Below are positions 59,077-64,000 of a stretch of 64,000 nt of DNA, one piece after another; positions within the stretch are counted from its first letter, which is position 1; the number at the start of each line of letters is the position of its first letter. The notes below the pieces were generated by a model. That model was not told the DNA's origin. It searched no databases and worked only from the letters and a program-made list of their open reading frames with translations. The DNA is from RGIG1681 sp045648025. GTDB lineage: Bacteria > Bacillota > Clostridia > Christensenellales > UBA1242. Position numbers and translations under genes: made by a program. The stretch lies in assembly GCA_045648025.1 (NCBI GenBank), contig JAZRNH010000059.1, forward strand, positions 21,362-85,361, given 5' to 3'.

Positions 59077-59964
59077 ATGGCAAAAGAAACCAAAACAAAA
59101 AGACAACTTAGTGCTGCCGGAAAGTTTGCAGTTATTGATATAAAAACTGGCGAAAGACTCACAGATTATGATTATGACCGAATAATAACCTCTTATGGCG
59201 GTCCACAAATCGCAATCAAAGCCGAAGATGTTGTTGATGAAAATGGAAATCATCTTTCTGGTCAAGGCAAAATCACCTACTCTGCAATTGTTTACGACAC
59301 TGCCGAAATCAAAGAAGTTGAAGGATTCACCTTGGGTTATCGCGGCGGGTTTAACAATGGTGTTTGCATTGCATACAATGAAAAAGATAAACTTCATTAT
59401 TTAATTAATGAAAAAGGCAAAGTTTTGTCTGCTGGATACAAAATGCTATTTCCAATAGACTATAACAATATTTTTGGTTTATACAAAAACTTTGACCGAA
59501 ACAAAAACGGTAAATATTCTGATATGACCGTTATTGCTGAAAACGGAAAAGTTGTTGAATATCAAACCAAAGAAATTGATTTTGCAACCGAATATCACAA
59601 CTTTTTAAACACTGTTAGATTTTATGAACTCACAGATATTCAAAAAGCAATTTCTGCAATCAAAAAATACGGTGTTAATGTTATTGAACTTTTGCCAAAC
59701 GAAATTTTTAAATCAGCTGAAAACTATTTAGAAATTTTGTTTGCGGCTAATGAATTTGTTGTTAAAAACAACCGAACAGTTTCTGAACTTTTGTTTACGA
59801 TTGGCATACTTTCAAACTTGCTTTCAGAATTCAATCCAACTGCGGCTGGTCCAATCAAAGAACTTGTTCTTCCAAAAAAGATTGCTGGTGAAAATGAAAA
59901 TCAACAAACTTTAATGGCTGAAAACATCACAAAGTTTCATCAACTTTTATCGCTTAGCATATAG
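59077..59964 (+). CDS. WG-repeat-like protein
   Basis: A 295-aa cytosolic protein. The first half has strand pairs that resemble WG/KWG beta-repeats: KFAVIDIKTGERLTDYDYDRI (16-36) and LHYLINEKGKVLSAGYKMLF (about 106-125), each with a turn Asp/Glu-x-G. The second half is helical (FLNTVRFYELTDIQKAISAIK). No signal peptide. Function of such repeat proteins is usually binding. Ribosome site AGGAG. Confidence 0.6.
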   Translation: MAKETKTKRQLSAAGKFAVIDIKTGERLTDYDYDRIITSYGGPQIAIKAEDVVDENGNHLSGQGKITYSAIVYDTAEIKEVEGFTLGYRGGFNNGVCIAYNEKDKLHYLINEKGKVLSAGYKMLFPIDYNNIFGLYKNFDRNKNGKYSDMTVIAENGKVVEYQTKEIDFATEYHNFLNTVRFYELTDIQKAISAIKKYGVNVIELLPNEIFKSAENYLEILFAANEFVVKNNRTVSELLFTIGILSNLLSEFNPTAAGPIKELVLPKKIAGENENQQTLMAENITKFHQLLSLSI

Positions 59965-59965
59965 C

Positions 59966-59997
59966 AAAAAACAGCTAAAAATTTAGCTGTTTTTTTT
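59966..59997 (+). terminator. Terminator
   Basis: Stem AAAACAGCTAAA / TTTAGCTGTTTT with a 2-base centre. Confidence 0.85.
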
Positions 59998-60006
59998 GTT
60001 TTTATA

Positions 60007-60034
60007 TTTACATTTTTTGTGATTATGATATAAT
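60007..60034 (+). promoter_or_regulatory. Promoter of BadF-type kinase gene
   Basis: TTTACA (60007-60012), 16-base spacer, TATAAT (60029-60034). Confidence 0.55.
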
Positions 60035-60054
60035 CATTTCATAGGAGAATGCTT

Positions 60055-61056
60055 ATGAAAGTTTTACTAGCTGTTGATGGTGGCGGAACCAAAACCGAAG
60101 CAATGTTAACAAGCACCAAAGGTGAAGTTTTGTCAGTTGCAAAATATGAAGGCACAAACCTTAATTCTGTTGGAATTTTGGCTGCAACCAAAACTCTTGA
60201 AAGATGTCTCGACGACTTTTCTAAACTTGCAATTGAACACAACCTTGAATTTGCAGGTGTATATTTTGGACTTGCTGGTGGTGTTAACGGAGTAAACCAA
60301 CAAACCATTTATGACTATTTTAAAGGTCTCTATTTTAACTATATTCCATTTTCAAATGCAGGTGACGACTTAAACTCAATCAATGTTGGTGTAAAATCTG
60401 CAAAAAACGGAATCGCAGTTATTGCAGGAACCGGCTCAAATGTTATGCTTAAAAAAGATGGCATTGTTCTCCCTAACCCACAACTTAGTGGTTGGGGCTA
60501 TTTGTTTGACAAAGGTGCAAGTGGCTTTGACTTTGGAAGGGCCGCTGTGATTGCTGCAAAAAATGAATATAATGGCACAGGCAAACCAACACTCATAACC
60601 AAAATGTTAGAACAAAAACTTGGTTGCAATGTTTTTGATGCACTTGGAAAAATTTATAATGAGGGTGCAAGATTTGTTGCAAGTTTTGGTCCACTTGTTT
60701 TCGATGCTTATCGTGCTGGTGACGAAGTTGCCGCCGAAATCATAAATGACCAAATTTTGGCAGTTGCAAATATGATTAACCAAGGACACCAAATTATCGG
60801 AAAAGACGAACCTGCAACCGTTGGCTTAGTTGGTGGAATTTTCTCACACGAGGTTCCAATTTTTGAACCAGCATTAAAATCACTTATTTCAAAAAATTTA
60901 ACAATAAACTTCCCACAAGAATCACAAATTTATGGTGCTGTTATGGAAGCCGCAAAAACAGCTGGGATTGAAACAAATGATGAATTTTTAAACAACTATC
61001 ACAAAACAGTTAATAGTCCAATTTTAGACAGACCTCCATCTGTTTATTCAAAATAA
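60055..61056 (+). CDS. BadF/BadG-type ATPase, N-acetylglucosamine-kinase-like
   Basis: A 333-aa ASKHA-fold protein. Phosphate-1 loop AVDGGGTKTEAM (6-17), acidic FGLAGGVNG, phosphate-2 loop VIAGTGSNVML and a GWGYLFDKGASGFDFGR block are typical of GlcNAc kinases of the BcrAD/BadFG family, involved in amino-sugar salvage or murein recycling. No cysteine cluster of the BadF activase type is seen. Start at ATG 60055 (AGGAGAA upstream). Monocistronic. Confidence 0.85.
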   Translation: MKVLLAVDGGGTKTEAMLTSTKGEVLSVAKYEGTNLNSVGILAATKTLERCLDDFSKLAIEHNLEFAGVYFGLAGGVNGVNQQTIYDYFKGLYFNYIPFSNAGDDLNSINVGVKSAKNGIAVIAGTGSNVMLKKDGIVLPNPQLSGWGYLFDKGASGFDFGRAAVIAAKNEYNGTGKPTLITKMLEQKLGCNVFDALGKIYNEGARFVASFGPLVFDAYRAGDEVAAEIINDQILAVANMINQGHQIIGKDEPATVGLVGGIFSHEVPIFEPALKSLISKNLTINFPQESQIYGAVMEAAKTAGIETNDEFLNNYHKTVNSPILDRPPSVYSK

Positions 61057-61087
61057 AAAAACAGCAGCAAATAAGTTGCTGTTTTTC
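61056..61087 (+). terminator. Terminator
   Basis: AAACAGCA / TGCTGTTT stem with a 10-base loop and T-run. Confidence 0.75.
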
Positions 61088-61110
61088 TTTTGCTATTCTC
61101 TTGTAAACTT

Positions 61111-61139
61111 TTGACTTAAATTTTCAAATTTGCTAAACT
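61111..61139 (+). promoter_or_regulatory. Promoter
   Basis: TTGACT (61111-61116), 17-base spacer, TAAACT (61134-61139). Confidence 0.6.
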
Positions 61140-61169
61140 TAATTTATTACAAATGAGGAGTAAATTTTT

Positions 61170-61817
61170 ATGAAATCTGCCGTTAAAATAAAATTTAAAA
61201 AATTAAACAAATATCCAATTTCTAGAAACTTTTTATACAAAAAAGATGATATCTGCTATTTTTCTGACAAACTTCACTCTTCACTTTATTTAATGGGCGA
61301 AAATGCCGCTTCAAATGAAAGTTTAAATCAATCACTTGAAAGTCACTTGGCAGACACATTTGAAGTCTATTCAAATCAAAAAAATCGCCCATCATTTTAT
61401 CTTTTCAACACAGATTTTGAAAAACAAATCATATTAGAAAAATTAAACCAAAACATTATTGAAGTGCCAAACAAAAAATATATTTCACTTCTTGAAAAAG
61501 AAACCGCTGTCTTCTTTTCAAAAGACGAAAATTTGTTTATTGAAACAGTTGAAAACTTAATTGAAAATCGTTCAGGTGAAACACCTTCAAAAGACATTTT
61601 TATTGTTTTGAACAAACCTGAAAATTTTGACATTAAAAAACTCACAGCTTATTTAACTCTTGCAAGAAGCAGACGAATTTTCTTTGTTGTGATAATTCAA
61701 GACAAAGCTTTGTTCGAGAAAAAATATTCACCAGAAGATTTAGAAATTGTCAAAGCAAATTGCTATGTTACTTTCAATATAAAAGATAACAAAATTTCAA
61801 GTTTTGAAGTTAGATAA
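61170..61817 (+). CDS. Degenerate TraG/VirD4-like ATPase C-terminal protein
   Basis: A 215-aa protein. Residues about 140-205 (DIFIVLNKPENFDIKKL, then LARSRRIFFVVIIQDKALF, then IVKANCYVTFNI) follow the C-terminal TraG/VirD4 coupling-protein pattern: Walker B strand LDEfa, the R(S)R helix, the LQS strand and the NC tail. The Walker B acid pair is replaced by Asn-Lys, and no Walker A exists, so ATP hydrolysis is not expected. The first 130 residues are unrecognised. No other conjugation gene is nearby. It has its own promoter and GAGGAG site, so it is probably expressed. Recognition is by eye and distant. Confidence 0.5.
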   Translation: MKSAVKIKFKKLNKYPISRNFLYKKDDICYFSDKLHSSLYLMGENAASNESLNQSLESHLADTFEVYSNQKNRPSFYLFNTDFEKQIILEKLNQNIIEVPNKKYISLLEKETAVFFSKDENLFIETVENLIENRSGETPSKDIFIVLNKPENFDIKKLTAYLTLARSRRIFFVVIIQDKALFEKKYSPEDLEIVKANCYVTFNIKDNKISSFEVR

Positions 61818-61828
61818 AATTTAAAAAT

Positions 61829-61853
61829 CGCCGATATTTTCGGTGGTTTTTTC
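61829..61853 (+). terminator. Weak terminator
   Basis: CGCCGA / TCGGTG stem with a 5-base loop, followed by GTTTTTT. Confidence 0.55.
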
Positions 61854-61886
61854 TTTGAAAAATTTTTCAATAAGCAATTCAATAAC

Positions 61887-61915
61887 TTTACTAAACAAAA
61901 AAAGGGTGCTAAAAT
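61887..61915 (+). promoter_or_regulatory. Promoter of lipid kinase gene, probable leaderless start
   Basis: TTTACT (61887-61892), 17-base spacer, TAAAAT (61910-61915). The ATG at 61922 begins 7 bases after the -10, at the expected transcription start. Confidence 0.5.
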
Positions 61916-61921
61916 ATCCGT

Positions 61922-62815
61922 ATGAAATGTGTTTATATTTACAATCCAAAAAGTGGAAAGAAAAAGCATGTGCTTTTGACAGATTATATTATTAAAAAAT
62001 TATTAACCAAATACGATATTGTTGATGTCAAACCAACAAAAAAACAAGGTGATGCTGCAGAATTTGCAAAAGCTGCTTGTGGCGAATATGACACCATTGT
62101 TGTTGCTGGTGGCGACGGAACATTAAACGAAGTTGTTAATGGCATTGCAAATGAAGAAAAAAGACCAAAAATTGGATATATTCCAACAGGAACAACCAAC
62201 GACCTTGCAAGATCACTCAAAATTCCAAGAAATATCAAAAAAGCTGTAAAAGTCATTTTAGACGGAAAACCAACAAAGCACGACTTGTTTAAAGTTGATG
62301 ACAGATATGGAATTTATGTTTGTGCATTTGGCCTTTTCACCGCAGCAAGTTATGCCGCAAAGCAATCGGTTAAAAATAAATTTGGCAAACTTGCCTACTA
62401 TTTTTCTGGCATCAAAGAAATCGGCAAAACCAAAAAGTTTCCAATCACATTGAAAACTGAAAACTTAGAGTTCACCACCGACATCATTTTGGGCATCATT
62501 GCAAACGGAAGATATGTTAGTGGCTTTAAAATTGACAAAAATGCAGACTTTCACGATGGCTTAGTGAATGTAATTTTGTTTAAAGAAAAAAATCCAAAAA
62601 AGGTTTCACTTAAAACTCTTCTCACTATTTGCAAACTATTTTTGTTTGGTGTAACCAGCATAAAAAATGTAAAAAATTGCACAATTTTAAAACTAGATAA
62701 ATTTTCTATCACATTAAATGAAAACATGGCAGTTAACCTTGATGGTGAAAATGGACACAAAGGTTCGTTTGACTTTTCAATGTTAAACAACCATATTGAA
62801 ATTTTTGTAAAATAA
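61922..62815 (+). CDS. Diacylglycerol/lipid kinase family protein
   Basis: A 297-aa soluble kinase of the DagK/YegS fold. The NAD-kinase-like nucleotide motif VAGGDGTLNEVVNGI (about 60-74), the YNPKSGKKK opening and GTTNDLARSL are intact; the beta-sandwich C-terminus ends in VNLDGE, also a family mark. In Firmicutes it recycles diacylglycerol to phosphatidate. No ribosome site is properly spaced (AAGGGTG ends 14 bases upstream) and the -10 abuts the start, so leaderless translation is likely. Confidence 0.88.
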   Translation: MKCVYIYNPKSGKKKHVLLTDYIIKKLLTKYDIVDVKPTKKQGDAAEFAKAACGEYDTIVVAGGDGTLNEVVNGIANEEKRPKIGYIPTGTTNDLARSLKIPRNIKKAVKVILDGKPTKHDLFKVDDRYGIYVCAFGLFTAASYAAKQSVKNKFGKLAYYFSGIKEIGKTKKFPITLKTENLEFTTDIILGIIANGRYVSGFKIDKNADFHDGLVNVILFKEKNPKKVSLKTLLTICKLFLFGVTSIKNVKNCTILKLDKFSITLNENMAVNLDGENGHKGSFDFSMLNNHIEIFVK

Positions 62816-62841
62816 AAAGAGCAGTCACCTGCTCTTTTTTT
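62814..62841. terminator. Bidirectional terminator
   Basis: Stem AAAAGAGCAG / CTGCTCTTTT, loop TCAC, between convergent genes. Confidence 0.88.
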
Positions 62842-62842
62842 A

Positions 62843-63505
62843 TTATAAAATATTTTTAAGTTCTTCAACCGATTCAATTTTATAATCAGTTTTAAAAATC
62901 TCTTCTTCTTTTTGTTTCCAACCATTTGAAACAGTTTTTGAAACCCAAGCGGTTTTTACACCAATCGCAATTGCACCTGAAATATCATCAGAAAGTTCGT
63001 CACTGACAAACAAAATATTTTCATATTCTTCTTTTGAAATATCTTCAAAGGCTTTTAAATAAATATTTGCAGCAGGTTTTCTTTCACCAACAGAAGACGA
63101 ACAAACCACTTTAAAAAACAAATCTTCAATTTGTTCTCTTTTCAAAATATATTGAACCCACTCATCAATATTGTTTGAAATTATGCCAAGCTTATAGCCT
63201 TTGTTTTTCAAATAAATAAGAGTTTCTTTAATCTCATCTCTAAGTATGTGTGATTCAAGAATAATCTTTCCAATTTTCTCAAAATCAGAAATTGAAACAC
63301 CGGTTATCTTTGACATTTGCTCATACTTTTCAACATCAGAATCAAACCTTCCAAGAGAATGCAAATAATAAAAGTTTCTCCAAATTTTAAACAAATCTTT
63401 CCAAGTTTTGTTATAAGGCTTCAAAATTTCATTAACTTCATCATCTGTATCTTTAAATCCGTCAATAATGGTGTAGCCCCAGTCTAAAAAAATATACTTA
63501 ATCAT
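62843..63505 (-). CDS. HAD-superfamily hydrolase
   Basis: A 220-aa HAD-IA phosphatase. Motif I FLDWGYTI (Asp nucleophile), motif II LGIISNN, motif III Lys in GERKPAANIY and motif IV FVSDELSDDI are present, with a helical cap. Start at ATG 63505 (AAGGGTG upstream), overlapping the HIT gene by 8 bases; a GTG three codons earlier overlaps that site. It is the second gene of a two-gene operon with the HIT protein. Substrate unknown; both act on phosphate esters. Confidence 0.88.
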   Translation of the reverse strand: MIKYIFLDWGYTIIDGFKDTDDEVNEILKPYNKTWKDLFKIWRNFYYLHSLGRFDSDVEKYEQMSKITGVSISDFEKIGKIILESHILRDEIKETLIYLKNKGYKLGIISNNIDEWVQYILKREQIEDLFFKVVCSSSVGERKPAANIYLKAFEDISKEEYENILFVSDELSDDISGAIAIGVKTAWVSKTVSNGWKQKEEEIFKTDYKIESVEELKNIL

Positions 63506-63902
63506 TGTTTTCACCCTTAAATGATTCTCTCACATTTTCAGCAGATTTAAGCCAAGACCTAATACCTCTTCCAGCATAAAGCTCATCCTTGTATCTTGGA
63601 AGAATATGAAAATGAGCATGAGCCACAGATTGACCAGCAATTTCACCAACATTCCAACCCAAATTATAACCATCTGGCTTATAGGTTGCATCAATATATT
63701 TTTTCACTTCGTCTAACAACTTTTTTGTATCAAGCCACTCTTTGTCAGAAAGTTCAAATGGTGAACTCACTTGCGATTTTGGAATAATGACATAAGAGCC
63801 AATAAGAGTGTTTGTTTTTAAATTGTTTGATCTAACTGCAATTGCAGAATCATTTTCAAAAACAGGTTCTTCTGAATCTGTTTGAATTTCATGTTCAATC
63901 AT
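63498..63902 (-). CDS. HIT-family protein
   Basis: A 134-aa histidine-triad protein. The triad is AHAHFHILPR (HxHxH-type), following VGEIAGQSV as in the nucleotide hydrolases of this family. The N-terminus (MIEHEIQTD) starts at ATG 63902 with GGAGAAGG upstream; a TTG four codons before is less likely. Probably hydrolyses AMP-lysine, dinucleoside polyphosphates or ADP-sugar-type compounds. In an operon with the HAD gene. Confidence 0.88.
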   Translation of the reverse strand: MIEHEIQTDSEEPVFENDSAIAVRSNNLKTNTLIGSYVIIPKSQVSSPFELSDKEWLDTKKLLDEVKKYIDATYKPDGYNLGWNVGEIAGQSVAHAHFHILPRYKDELYAGRGIRSWLKSAENVRESFKGENND

Positions 63903-63984
63903 AACCTTCTCCAAAATAAAAATTACCCTTTTATATTAATAAAAAGCAACAACATTGTCAAATTAAAATTTTCCGCAAGAAAAA

Positions 63985-64000
63985 AGACGGCAATTTGCCG
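63985..64000 (-). terminator. Partial terminator at the window edge
   Basis: AAAAAAGACGGCAA / TTGCCG continues past base 64000; it probably ends a minus-strand gene that starts beyond the window. Confidence 0.5.

Noticed and set aside
1..64000. CRISPR arrays or insertion sequences
   Set aside because: No regularly spaced repeat clusters, no Cas or transposase-like proteins and no terminal inverted repeats flanking a gene were found.

Overview
The window is strongly AT-rich, with frequent AAGGAGG-type ribosome binding sites, TTGACA/TATAAT promoters, compact hairpin-plus-T-run terminators and normal use of TGA as a stop. It encodes oxygen-sensitive enzymes (class III ribonucleotide reductase NrdD/NrdG, an NfnA/NfnB-type electron-bifurcating oxidoreductase, a small ferredoxin-thioredoxin-reductase-like protein) and several lipoproteins with Gram-positive-style lipoboxes and Pro/Thr or Pro/Glu linkers. 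This points to an anaerobic low-GC Firmicute, probably an uncultured gut Clostridia-like lineage. No ribosomal RNA, insertion sequence or CRISPR array was seen.

Region 1 (1-9 kb) looks like a defence island. It begins with a three-gene set on the minus strand: an unrecognised 187-aa protein, a C5-cytosine methyltransferase, and a MORC/MutL-like GHKL ATPase cut by the window edge. Then comes a second minus-strand set: Fic protein, 976-aa Eco57I-type adenine methyltransferase, PD-(D/E)XK nuclease and DUF3800 protein, with tight spacing. Its promoter is covered by two copies of the same inverted-repeat operator. A compositionally odd orphan gene (8541-8942) follows.

Region 2 (9-17 kb) holds a compact operon of two microproteins, an ABC/SMC-type ATPase and a protein carrying a FtsK-gamma DNA-reading domain without the FtsK motor; then an unrecognised 575-aa protein with a 52-aa partner, a methyltransferase, a DUF1835/DUF3658-like protein, a P-loop kinase, a tRNA-Arg(CCT), and a protein with an internal duplication.

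Region 3 (17-44 kb) is a mosaic of short transcription units separated by strong terminators: PlsC-like acyltransferase, CotH-like lipoprotein, tandem MFS-like transporters, methyltransferase, ferritin-like protein, TtcA-like thiolase, NfnAB, a CoaE/FabG pair, a three-gene ABC-2 exporter, MscS channel, GrpB, NUDIX, lipoproteins and a MacB/FtsX-like ABC protein.

Region 4 (44-64 kb) starts with a 523-bp AT-rich regulatory region and nrdDG, preceded by two NrdR-like boxes 32 bp apart. It continues with a HTxH-type lipoprotein, a mini FTR protein, two DegV proteins, a DUF11 protein, CYTH and FabG proteins, a MarR/MFS divergent pair with duplicated 20-bp operators, an iron alcohol dehydrogenase, YhhN, a BadF-type kinase, a degenerate TraG/VirD4-like fragment, a diacylglycerol-kinase-like lipid kinase, a HAD phosphatase and a HIT protein.

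The best candidates for undescribed biology are the Fic-methyltransferase-nuclease-DUF3800 operon with its double operator, and the motorless FtsK-gamma/ATPase/microprotein operon.
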